This document shows positions 28,876 to 38,067 of a DNA stretch of 64,000 bases, one piece after another. Position 1 is the stretch's first letter; every line of letters starts with the position of its first letter. The stretch spans positions 2,867,126 to 2,931,125 of the forward strand of contig NZ_CP101620.1 of the NCBI RefSeq assembly GCF_024399475.1. The letters are read 5' to 3'. The notes below the pieces were generated by a model that was given only the letters and a program-made list of their open reading frames with translations, did not search any database and was not told the DNA's origin. The stretch comes from Allocoprobacillus halotolerans. GTDB taxonomy: Bacteria; Bacillota_I; Bacilli_A; Erysipelotrichales; Coprobacillaceae. The translations under genes were made by a program, and so were the position numbers.

Positions 28876-30455
28876 TTTGACTTTCGGTTTTTTGCATTCT
28901 TTTTTGAAGGGTATGTCTTGTTGTTTATTGTCATAACCCTTGTTTTCTTATCTATATCATCTTTTTTGTTTTTGTTCTCTTTTTATTGTAGCTGAAAAAG
29001 TGTCATTTTCATGACCTTTTTTATTATTTACTATATGTTCATTTTATAGTTTCAGTTGCAGCTGCCTGTATTCCTGCTTCTCTCTTATATTTTGAAACTC
29101 CTTGATTCCCTTTTGTGCATATTTTAATATTTCCTGTATCCCTTTACTGATCTGATAGCACCAGTAATATCTCTTTCCTTTAAGCGATTTGCTTCTCTCT
29201 ATCATCTTTATGACTAGTAATTTCTTGTCTACTTTCTCTGCCAACAGTGTTATATGCCCTATATGCATCATCAATATCGTATTCAATACATTTATTGATT
29301 TCATTGTCCTTACTCTTATATTTTCAAAACCATACTGATTCTTTTTGAATCTGAATTTCTCCTCGATTCGCCACCTTGACATATATGCCCTCACTATCTT
29401 ATGCACATCTCTTTTATTCCTGATCTCTCTATTCGTTAAAAGCATCATCGGTTTTTCTTCACTTAATCCATACACAATGACTAGATTTAATATCCTTCCC
29501 TTTTGTGATGGCAGTTCCACTCTCGTATGTGATACATAGACTTCACTATCTTCCTTAGAAAAATACATGTTCATCTTAATCTTGCCTTTTCTTCTTTTGG
29601 CGATTTCTCCTACTTTCTTTGGCTTCCCTTTAAACAATAATGTTCTATTTTCTTTGAGTCTGATGATGAAATCATCTGCATTATGATTTTCATCTATGAA
29701 GTAATCATAAAATACATTGGCATCATATCCTCTGTCACATACAAATGTACATCTTTCAGGAATGAGAGATTTGACATATTTTATGCTCTTTATTGTTTCA
29801 TCGTTCATTGACCTGAATCCTTCACTTTCAGTTGAATAGATATGGCTATACAAAGATATTGGATGATGTTGATCCTGTGTGAGGGCAGTTGCCTCACATA
29901 CATGGTATCCAGGATAAATGTCATCCTTAAGTGAGGAAGCATCCCTGACCATACAAAGATCTTCAAATTTTCTTCCATATTTTTTGATGATTTCACTGTT
30001 ATCAAGTAAAATGATCCTGTCTTCGCTAAGATGCTTGATAACCATATCATTATAATTGGATTTCATTTGGTTCATTGCTTCATCATCAAATTGAGCCAAA
30101 TGATTGGATAATCTGTCAATTGTATAATTGAGCTTGATATTTTCATCAAGAGCTCTGGCAATATCGCTAAGTAGAACACTTTGACTTCTTGCAAGACCAA
30201 ACATCATATCCATGACAAACTTGGCAGCAGGTTTATCAAGACTGTCTGATAATTTATTAGAAAAATTGACAATTTCTCTTTTCGTTTCATATAGATCTGT
30301 GGTAAAATAACTCATGGAAAATCCCTCCTAAATTTTGTTTATTGAGATAAAATTATTATAACATTTAAGAGGCTGATTTTCCTTATAAATAAAGCAAAAC
30401 AGGCAATTTGTGAATAACTTTTTACCTGTTTTTTATTTTTTTACCGAAACTCAAA
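28876..30455 (-). mobile_element. IS4-type insertion sequence, copy 2 (1580 bp)
   Basis: Same element as at 18328-19907, inverted relative to it. Ends TTTGACTTTCGGT and (right, inward) TTTGAGTTTCGGT; target duplication ATAAATAA (8 bp) at 28868-28875 and 30456-30463. The right end lies 14 bp from the degenerate terminal repeat of the CRISPR array. The near-identity of the copies points to recent transposition. Confidence 0.95.
29044..30315 (-). CDS. IS4-family DDE transposase, copy 2
   Basis: 423 aa, intact, one residue different from copy 1. Same catalytic motifs (CDRGYDANVFYDYF; YMSRWRIEEKFRFKK) and the same TTTAGGAGGGATTTTCC ribosome site. Both copies are full length with intact ends, so the element is probably mobile in this strain. 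Confidence 0.95.
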   Translation of the reverse strand: MSYFTTDLYETKREIVNFSNKLSDSLDKPAAKFVMDMMFGLARSQSVLLSDIARALDENIKLNYTIDRLSNHLAQFDDEAMNQMKSNYNDMVIKHLSEDRIILLDNSEIIKKYGRKFEDLCMVRDASSLKDDIYPGYHVCEATALTQDQHHPISLYSHIYSTESEGFRSMNDETIKSIKYVKSLIPERCTFVCDRGYDANVFYDYFIDENHNADDFIIRLKENRTLLFKGKPKKVGEIAKRRKGKIKMNMYFSKEDSEVYVSHTRVELPSQKGRILNLVIVYGLSEEKPMMLLTNREIRNKRDVHKIVRAYMSRWRIEEKFRFKKNQYGFENIRVRTMKSINVLNTILMMHIGHITLLAEKVDKKLLVIKMIERSKSLKGKRYYWCYQISKGIQEILKYAQKGIKEFQNIREKQEYRQLQLKL

Positions 30456-30469
30456 ATAAATAAGTACAA

Positions 30470-32090
30470 GCATTATTCTAGCAAAATCTATATGGTAACA
30501 AAAACCATCTGTGATGGTCCGCTTACTTTTCCATGTTTTATCCTAGCAAAAATCCATATGGTAACAAAACAAGGTACAGATGATTCTGAAATTAGTTTAA
30601 GTTTTATCCTAGCAAAAATCCATATGGTAACAAAACTATGTCGTGGAAATGTAGAAGACTATCGCAAGTTTTATCCTAGCAAAAATCCATATGGTAACAA
30701 AACAGTGGCGTGGGTCAGTTAAGCGTAGCACTCGTTTTATCCTAGCAAAAATCCATATGGTAACAAAACGAAATCATCAGGGCAATATACGTGATAGATG
30801 TTTTATCCTAGCAAAAATCCATATGGTAACAAAACACACTCTTTCAGTTGATGTTTCAAAATCGCGTTTTATCCTAGCAAAAATCCATATGGTAACAAAA
30901 CTCATGATATCTTCAAATGATAATGATGTATGTTTTATCCTAGCAAAAATCCATATGGTAACAAAACTGCTAGTTGCCAATTCACTTCAAGATTATAGTT
31001 TTATCCTAGCAAAAATCCATATGGTAACAAAACTAGTTTACGCTTTTGTGTTCCACCTTTCCAGTTTTATCCTAGCAAAAATCCATATGGTAACAAAACA
31101 TGCATAAGCGTCAGTGAATAACTTAACCTGTTTTATCCTAGCAAAAATCCATATGGTAACAAAACCACCTGTTTCTAGTATATCCTTTGATGAACGTTTT
31201 ATCCTAGCAAAAATCCATATGGTAACAAAACTGTTAAGATAACGTTGCTCGATATCATTAAGTTTTATCCTAGCAAAAATCCATATGGTAACAAAACCCC
31301 TTTAACTAGATGGATTAGTTGAAGTTAGTTTTATCCTAGCAAAAATCCATATGGTAACAAAACTGTTCAGGTATCGTTGCTCGATATCATTAAGTTTTAT
31401 CCTAGCAAAAATCCATATGGTAACAAAACTGTTGAGGTAACGTTGCTCAATATCATTAAGTTTTATCCTAGCAAAAATCCATATGGTAACAAAACCTTCT
31501 TCTCGATAAACTGTTGATTGTCATAGTTTTATCCTAGCAAAAATCCATATGGTAACAAAACCCTACAATTATATTATACATCATTTTATATGTTTTATCC
31601 TAGCAAAAATCCATATGGTAACAAAACTATAATGTATAATGTTTTCTAGTTTTGCCAGTTTTATCCTAGCAAAAATCCATATGGTAACAAAACTTATAAT
31701 TTTAATCAATAAATCACTAAAAAGTTTTATCCTAGCAAAAATCCATATGGTAACAAAACCGTCTGCATCATCTTCAGTTTCATCATCTGGTTTTATCCTA
31801 GCAAAAATCCATATGGTAACAAAACTGAATAAGATAGGCTTGTTTTCTTTCAATGGTTTTATCCTAGCAAAAATCCATATGGTAACAAAACAAGCCTGTG
31901 TCAGTTCTAAAAAGATTAATAGTTTTATCCTAGCAAAAATCCATATGGTAACAAAACACCATCGCTAACATTGTTTTGTGTTGCATCAGTTTTATCCTAG
32001 CAAAAATCCATATGGTAACAAAACTCATATTTCTTAAAATGTCAAGTTCTTTCAGTTTTATCCTAGCAAAAATCCATATGGTAACAAAAC
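30470..32090 (-). CRISPR. type II-A CRISPR array, 24 identical 36-bp repeats plus one degenerate repeat
   Basis: Repeats begin at 30535 and recur every 66-67 bp to 32055-32090. The + strand form starts GTTTTATCCTAGCAAAAATC and ends CATATGGTAACAAAAC. Spacers are 30 or 31 bp (29 next to the end repeat). A decayed repeat at 30470-30505 (ATTCTAGCAAAATC...) marks the trailer. The tracrRNA anti-repeat is complementary to the minus-strand form, which starts GTTTTGTTACCATATGG, so crRNA is read leftwards, the same way as the cas genes. Three spacers (31232-31261, 31364-31393, 31430-31459) are variants of one sequence; see findings. Apparent open frames in this stretch are repeat artefacts. Confidence 0.98.
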
Positions 32091-32136
32091 CTCAAATACA
32101 TATTATCATATATTTGATAATTAATAAACTCTACGT
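32091..32136 (-). promoter_or_regulatory. CRISPR leader, ending in ATTTGAG
   Basis: 46 bp between the csn2 stop and the first repeat. Read on the minus strand it ends ATGTATTTGAG directly before the repeat; ATTTGAG is the leader-anchoring sequence described for type II-A streptococcal arrays, which directs Cas1-Cas2 to the first repeat. A -10-like TATGATAAT lies 25-30 bp before the repeat. The leader may begin inside csn2. Confidence 0.75.
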
Positions 32137-32984
32137 TTAAATATTTTTAGTAATAGATAATTGTTGTTTTTGATATTCTTTGTTAACTATGTCTTGCATA
32201 ATTTGTTTTGCCTCCTTTAAAGTACATACTCCTTTTGATAGAAATGTTTCATAAATAAGTTCATCATCACTACAATCAATTATTATATTTGACATATAAT
32301 ATATATCTTTAAATTCTAACAATACTTGAGATGATGTTAATATGACTATGACAATACATTGATTTAATTGTTGAATACATTCTTTGATTGCTTGCGTTAA
32401 TTCTGGTATTTCAATCAAGCAAAATACTGTCATTTCTATATCTCGAGAAATAAATTCAATCATTTTTAATTGTACAATTATAATTTCATCGTATGATAAA
32501 TCATATTCATTAGCTTGTTCATCTTCTATAAAATATAGTGGTATTAAAAGTTTTAATAATGATTTTGGTGTGAGTGTTACAAATTGACTTTTTATAATAT
32601 CTGAATCCAATTCTATGGCAAAGGATTCTAATAGAATATTAATAGATAATATTGTATCATTATAATCTCTTTGTGATAAAAATGATTCAAGATATTTTGA
32701 TATTAATGATTTTGTTGATAATTTTAAGTCATCATGCAATGAATATTGATGATTAACATAATAAAATAAAGTTTGTTTCTTATTTATTTCTTTATTATCA
32801 ATACTAATATTTATTTGCCCTATATGATTTAATGAATATTCAGTTATTTTTGTATTATGAAAATATTCAAAAATCATCTTTTTTAATTCATATTTTTCTT
32901 GATAATTAAAACCTATACAATACTTTACATAATTTATATTTATTGAAAAATTCTTATTTCCTTTTTTATCATCAGTTTCTTCAT
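32137..32984 (-). CDS. csn2: Csn2-type adaptation protein, frameshift near start
   Basis: About 282 aa. The start is the ATG at 32982-32984, overlapping the cas2 stop (ATGA). One A missing in GATAAAAAAGG near 32965 separates the start (MKKLMIKK) from GNKNFSININYVKYCIGFNYQ. The region EYDLSYDEIIIVQLKMIEFI matches the Csn2 ELDLEYDEITILELIKSL block, followed by a strand like Csn2's late NxxVLFLE segment (MSNIIIDCSDDELIYET). Csn2 forms DNA-end-binding rings needed for spacer uptake in type II-A systems. It is longer than the 220-aa streptococcal form. Identity rests on motif similarity plus position last in the cas operon. Confidence 0.8.
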
Positions 32985-33304
32985 AGCTTTATAAAGGATT
33001 CTGCATTTACTATTTTTTCTTGATTTGAAATACCTCCAACAATAATTTCAATCTTAGAATATTGTTTTTCTGTAACCATCAACAATCTAATTTGTCCTTG
33101 TTTAGGTACATTTTTTCTTAATATATCCACATGTTTAACAGTTGCTTCTCTATTTGGAAAAATCTTGCAATATACGGAAAATTGCATCATCATATAACCA
33201 TTCTTTATTAAATATTTTCTAAAACATGTATATATTTTTACTTCTTCTTTTGTTGTCATTGGTAAATCAAAAAATAATATCAATCTCATAAACTCATAAA
33301 TCAT
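32981..33304 (-). CDS. cas2: Cas2 endonuclease-like adaptation protein
   Basis: 107 aa. Ferredoxin-fold start MIYEFMRLILFFDLPMTTKEEV aligns with type II-A Cas2 starts, and the middle block YMMMQFSVYCKIFPNREA is diagnostic. I start it at the ATG at 33302-33304, which overlaps the end of cas1; an earlier in-frame ATG at 33340 lies inside cas1 and is unlikely. The aspartate of FFDLP is the conserved acidic residue. It works with Cas1 to integrate spacers at the leader end. Confidence 0.93.
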   Translation of the reverse strand: MIYEFMRLILFFDLPMTTKEEVKIYTCFRKYLIKNGYMMMQFSVYCKIFPNREATVKHVDILRKNVPKQGQIRLLMVTEKQYSKIEIIVGGISNQEKIVNAESFIKL

Positions 33305-34187
33305 AACAGATTGGTAAAGGAAATATAAAAGAATTTTCATTATCTTCTAATTCTTTTAAAATACTTTCAATATAAATATATATTGCATTAGGTATCGTCT
33401 GTTTCCTATTATCTATCTTTACTTTTTTTGTAGTCAATTGGATTAAATCCTCACGATGTTGTTGTTTAAATAATATATCATCCAACATATGATTAAAAAC
33501 ATAATCATCAACGATAGGTCTAAAAACTTCAATAACATCATCACTTAAATTAAACATATTTTGTTTTCCTTTATGAAATATACCTAAATTAGGTAAATAT
33601 CCTTTAGCCACAATAATTGAGGAAATCAATGACCTAAAAATGCTATATCCATAATTCAACCCAGCATTTACAACATCTTCATTAAAACGTATAAAATCAT
33701 CTCCATACATTTCTCTAAAATACATTTTTGCAGATAATCCTTCTCTATTTGTTGTATCACCCAGTTCAACTTCACTTAAAAATTGATAGAGTTTTTCAAT
33801 AACTTCAAAACTCTTATTATTCTTTTTTAATATTTCTATCTGATTAAATATTTTTGCTTTTACAATTTTTTGATGAACTCTTTTTTTATTATCTTCACTC
33901 CATTGTATTTGTTTATTTATATTACCACTTTGAGAAAAATGTCCATTCATTGGCAATATATAACAAGTTGGTAAATGATCAATACCACATATAATCGTAC
34001 AAACATTATTTTCCATTAATTTATTAATTAATGGGACACTTAAATTTGATCTATAATTATCTATTACTAAGATTTGAATATCTGAGATTGGTAAAAATAA
34101 ATCATTATCTTTATATTCTACTTTTAGATTATCTAAATATAATCTCAGATATTCACAGTTTTCAATATATATGATTCTATGACTCAT
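33294..34187 (-). CDS. cas1: Cas1 integrase, type II
   Basis: 297 aa, intact. Type II Cas1 pattern: N-terminal SHRIIYIENCEYLRLYL and LPISDIQILVIDN, then the catalytic domain with NREGLSAKMYFREMYG (glutamate), LGIFHKGKQNMFNLSDDVIE (histidine and following acidic residue) and VFRPIVDDYV. Only 5 bp after its start the tracrRNA terminator region begins, so the promoter must lie upstream of the tracrRNA or transcription reads through from cas9. Confidence 0.96.
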   Translation of the reverse strand: MSHRIIYIENCEYLRLYLDNLKVEYKDNDLFLPISDIQILVIDNYRSNLSVPLINKLMENNVCTIICGIDHLPTCYILPMNGHFSQSGNINKQIQWSEDNKKRVHQKIVKAKIFNQIEILKKNNKSFEVIEKLYQFLSEVELGDTTNREGLSAKMYFREMYGDDFIRFNEDVVNAGLNYGYSIFRSLISSIIVAKGYLPNLGIFHKGKQNMFNLSDDVIEVFRPIVDDYVFNHMLDDILFKQQHREDLIQLTTKKVKIDNRKQTIPNAIYIYIESILKELEDNENSFIFPLPICYDL

Positions 34188-34192
34188 GGTAC

Positions 34193-34272
34193 AAAAAAGG
34201 CTCTATACAGAGCCGATTCCGGGATGAACCCTTGTTTTGTTAGGTCATATAAATTTTTGCTAGAATATAACC
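34193..34272 (-). ncRNA. tracrRNA between cas9 and cas1
   Basis: On the minus strand, positions 34271-34234 form an anti-repeat: CTAGCAAAAAT and TAACAAAAC pair perfectly with the crRNA repeat ends AUUUUUGCUAG and GUUUUGUUA, with a bulge between. It is followed by the nexus hairpin GGGTTCATCCC (34231-34221) and a terminator GGCTCTGTATAGAGCC plus TTTTTT (34214-34193). The tail AAGGGTTCATCCCGGAATC closely resembles the S. thermophilus CRISPR1 tracrRNA (AAGGCTTCATGCCGAAATC). Its promoter is at 34279-34307. Confidence 0.93.
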
Positions 34273-34278
34273 ACTTAT

Positions 34279-34307
34279 ATAATACACTATTCAAACTCTA
34301 ATTTCAA
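34279..34307 (-). promoter_or_regulatory. tracrRNA promoter embedded in the 3' end of cas9
   Basis: TTGAAA (34307-34302), 17-bp spacer, TATTAT (34284-34279), placing the start within a few bases of the anti-repeat. The -35 uses the last codons of cas9 (VLKLEFE). Confidence 0.7.
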
Positions 34308-37300
34308 TACGTTTTCTTTAATTTCATACATATTTCCTAATACATCCGTTGCAAACTTAGTTATTTTGATGCAAGTTCCTATTGTTGGCGTTAATCGTTT
34401 TTTATAGTAACAAGTGATTGGTTTGACTTCAAACGTACCCTTCTTATCATCATTTGTCGCTGTAAACTTCAATATTTCATAATGGATTCCATCATGATAC
34501 AAAACATCTCCGTTTTGTTCTTTAGATGCATCATAAATATATTTATCACCAGCTTTTTTGACAATACCTATCAATTCATCACGATGCATTGAACATACAA
34601 ATTTCCAATTATCATCGATTCCTTTTTTAGCTTTTTCATCATCATACCACTCTTGACTAATAACAAATTTACCGATAGACGCTTTATAAAAGACATCTTT
34701 ATACCTCACTGTCACAAACTTATATTTACCTTGAGGTGATAGATAGAAATCTGTTCTATAAGGACTAATCTGTTTCATAATCACTTTTTTATCATGAACA
34801 TCATAATGATGTGTAATAGAAATATGATTCCCTAATTTTTCTGAATAGAATTTCATTGAATGAATTGCAGGTCCGTTATTCTTTTTCGCATATTTTGTAA
34901 TTGGTCCAAATTCTTCAAAATATAATGTTAAGGGGTTCGTTGATTTTAACTCATATTTACCTTTATTAATAATATAATACTCTTTAGATTCTTTATAAGT
35001 TTCAAAATGGTTCATCACAACTTCTTTAATTTTATTAAAAGTTTGTGGATCTTTAGAAGCCATAATATATTTATCAGTTTCATTATTGATAATGTTATTG
35101 ACCAATGTTATTGCAGCTTTTTCTTTAGGATCATAAATATTTTTTACCTTTTCTACTAACATTTCTGCTCCATTGACAAAACGTGTACTATATATTGTTT
35201 CATCAGCAATCTGACGATTAGGTTTTGTATCAATCTTATGTGATACTTTGATTAAAGGATAGTGCATATCTTCTTTTTTCATAATACCTAAATTATATTT
35301 ATAGGATTCTTCATAGATATTTTTTAATTCAGCAACAAACGCAATATATTGAGGTTCTAAATACTTTTTCTCTTCAGGAACTTTCAATATTTCTCCAGTT
35401 TTTTCATCATATAATTGATTAAAATCATATTTCATCAAATAACTATTTACTAAATTCAACTTCTTTAATGATGCAACAATTAATGCATCAATTGCGTGAT
35501 GGAAATAGTCATCATCTCTTTCTTTTTGAAGATGTATTTTCTTTCTAAATGTACTTGTTGCCTGTCCCTTAATCGTATGTACTTTAGTAGGAATTTCATT
35601 ATCTTTAAAATAATGTTGTAAAGTATTCATTACACTACGACATGCATAACTTGTATCGATAAGATTACGATTAATAAATTCCTGAATATCACTAAATTTT
35701 GTAATATCCTTTTCATATAATAAATAGTTTTTCTTTTTTCTTTGCATATTTTTGTTATTTTTAACAAAATATCTAAACTGTTCTAATGATCCACCATCAA
35801 ACGCACCTTTTAAAAAGGTCTGTATAGGAGTCATATTAGACTTTATCTGATTTTCGTAATGACTGACAAGAACTTTGTTTGAATAAGAATCATCCAAAGA
35901 AATAGAAATTGGAATAATATGATCCACTTCATAAGCATTTTTATCATGTATTAAAAGATTTAAATCAATATCTTTTTGAGTATAAGCTGTTTTTCCATCC
36001 TGTTCTAAATATAATCTAATTTTTAGTTTTGTCATTGCATTGACATGATCACTGTCTATCCCTTGTTTCATTAGAAGTTCATTGACTTGTTTATTAGTAT
36101 TTTCATTAAATTTTTGTCCATCCTTAATTCTTTTCTTTTGTTCATCACTATTTTTATCTCTTGTTGTTTCAATGACAATACTATCAAACTCACCATATAT
36201 TTCTCTTAGTTTGTTAATGACTTTAAAAGTTTCTCTATGTGCTCTTTTAGCAACAGGTGAAAGAATTGCTTCATCATCAGGATAAATCTTTTTCATTCCA
36301 TTTAAAGATTTCCTATGCTTATTATGTAACTCTAATTGATGTAATAACTGCATTTGATTCAGTTCCGTTTTCATCATTTCTTCATTCAACTCTCTCATAA
36401 TCTTTAATGATAGAGAATGATACCCCGAAATGCCCTTCATACTTGCTAGATCATCAACAAGTTCTTCAGATAGTTGAGGATAGAGTTTAAAAATTTCAGT
36501 TTTTCTTTCATCTATACCTTTCGCTTTTGTACAAATCTCCATTATATCATCAACAATTGTTTTATCAGATAATAGCTGTTCCTGATGATGTTTTTTAAAT
36601 ACTTTTAATACTTTTCCATACCCTTTAAATTCTGTAAGAAGTGATTTATTATTTTTATCAATTCTAAATCCTGTTATATCTTCTTCTGCAACTTCTAATA
36701 ATTTGCAAAGTTGTTTATTTGTTATGTTTCCTTTTTCATCAACAAAATCAATAATTCTTTGTTTGTCATCGCAACTCATTTTTTCACTATGAATTGTTAG
36801 ATTATTTAAATCATTTAACAGATTAAATAACTCCGCTGTATAGGATTGTTTTGGTGCTCTCAATTCGTTAGGATAAACACTACATTTTCCTCTCATCATA
36901 TCAATCAAATTCACTTGAACTACTTGTCCGTCAACAACTCTAAAACTTCCATATTGTGTTGGAGATTTTTCACTTCCTGGTCCTTGATCATAACGACGTC
37001 TTCTTGCTACTAGATGAAGAATTTTTTCTTTCATATCATCAGCTAAATCTTGATGTTCTAATATTGTTGTTAATTCTTTAAGATAATCTTCAGTTTGAAA
37101 ATTATTTTCTACACCTCGAATTTTTCCTTCATTTTTTAGTCTTTCTAACTGTATTTCGCAAACAAAATGATCCTTTAATAACGCTGCATTTTTAGATAAA
37201 ACACCTTTTGTTGTTTCTTCATCTTTTGTTTCATCAGCAGAAATTTCCAAAACAGTTCCTCGACATTTTGTAATATGTAATATAGAGCAACACAATTCCT

Positions 37301-37600
37301 CATTAGTTAATTTTTCTGTTAATCCTTTGCATCTTATTTCATATGGATTCTGTAATGATACATAGTCGTCATCCATTAAACCTGATTGTTTCAAAAGTTT
37401 TTTCATATCTGATATACGATTTGTTTTTCTTCTTTTTAAACGTCTTGAACCTCTTTTTGTCCTTCTTTTTCATTTTCTGCAGCTGTACCTTCCTTAAAAA
37501 GTCTTACCCCATAGTCAACAAAACGATTATTATCTATATCGATTACACCATAACCCACTGAAGTAATACCAATGTCTAATCCTAATACTAATCTTCCCAT
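34287..37600 (-). CDS. cas9: Cas9, compact type II-A, one-base frameshift
   Basis: 1104 aa, shorter than the 1370-aa SpyCas9 and close to SauCas9. RuvC-I is LGLDIGITSVGYGVIDI with Asp9; an arginine-rich bridge helix (RRTKRGSRRLKRRKTNR) follows; RuvC-II is SIVIETTRDKN; HNH is YEVDHIIPISISLDDSYSNK; RuvC-III is DYFHHAIDALIVASL. The start MGRLVLGLD has AAAGGATAAAAAAT upstream, so an earlier in-frame ATG is not used. In the bridge helix GAAAAAGAAGG has five A where six join ENEK to RRTKRG (near 37455). The rest is clean; the nuclease is probably functional. PAM preference cannot be read from the protein by eye. Confidence 0.96.
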
Positions 37601-37736
37601 ATTTTTTATCCTTTCTTTTTTCGTTCTATACATATTATATAAGAAAAACTGTCTATTTCATCAAAAATCTTTTATTTTTCAAAAAAATTATCAAAGAGAG
37701 TTCTTTCTTAATCTTCATTATACAACCAACCCATGA

Positions 37737-37766
37737 TTTATATATGCTAATATAAGCATATATTAT
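37737..37766. promoter_or_regulatory. near-copy of the WYL-locus palindrome upstream of cas9
   Basis: Core TATATGCTAATATAAGCATA, matching the perfect palindrome at 44878-44907 at 27 of 30 positions. It lies 137 bp upstream of the cas9 start and 38 bp before a possible start of the divergent gene at 37804, so it could control either. Confidence 0.55.
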
Positions 37767-37803
37767 CATTTTATATCTTTTACAATATTAACAGGTGATG
37801 ATC

Positions 37804-38067
37804 ATGAAAAACTTAAATCTATATATACAAAATCTTTATTTGAGTAGATATATTTTGATAATGTTTTTTCTATTATTCATAAACAATGATTCAAGAAACA
37901 ATCCAAGATATACAAGATTTTGAAGAAAAACTTAAAAATGACAAAGCATTTCTTCTTGAAAATCCTTTTGCTTTTTACTCATTCATAGAAATGCTCTATC
38001 ATTTTATGTATCAAAAATATCCTCACCAAAAAGATTCGTTTGTATATAAAAAAGCACATATTCAAGC
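37804..38067 (+). pseudogene. HTH-like regulator-type gene, N-terminal part, split by an IS
   Basis: First part of a small gene cut by the element at 38068. The clean frame starts at 37886 (MIQETIQDIQDFEEKLKND) and ends at FVYKKAHIQA; an upstream ATG at 37804 with AGGTGATGATC would be the start if one or two indels lie before 37886. Joined to 39766-39997 at the 10-bp target duplication it gives AHIQA-KLFSKLRNPHYHPS, the core of a family seen in clostridia as a C-terminal XRE-like helix bundle (KxxxxRxxFSKIRxxxxYxPSKxTxxAxAxxLxL). Function in that family is unknown. The first 80 bp are uncertain. Confidence 0.6.

Noticed and set aside
29345..29539. 64-codon frame present in both IS copies (also at 19244-19438)
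   Set aside because: It is antisense to the transposase and conserved only because the IS copies are identical.
18321..30463. A 12-kb composite transposon bounded by the two inverted copies of the same IS
   Set aside because: Each copy has its own target duplication, so the two inserted independently; the DNA between them is ordinary chromosomal genes.
31562..31657. Two AT-rich spacers sharing ATTATACAT in opposite orientation as a related pair
   Set aside because: Nine matching AT-rich bases are too few to claim common origin.
30492..31968. Open frames with the repeated peptides FILAKIHMVTK and FVTIWIFARIK
   Set aside because: They are translations of CRISPR repeats and spacers on either strand, not genes.
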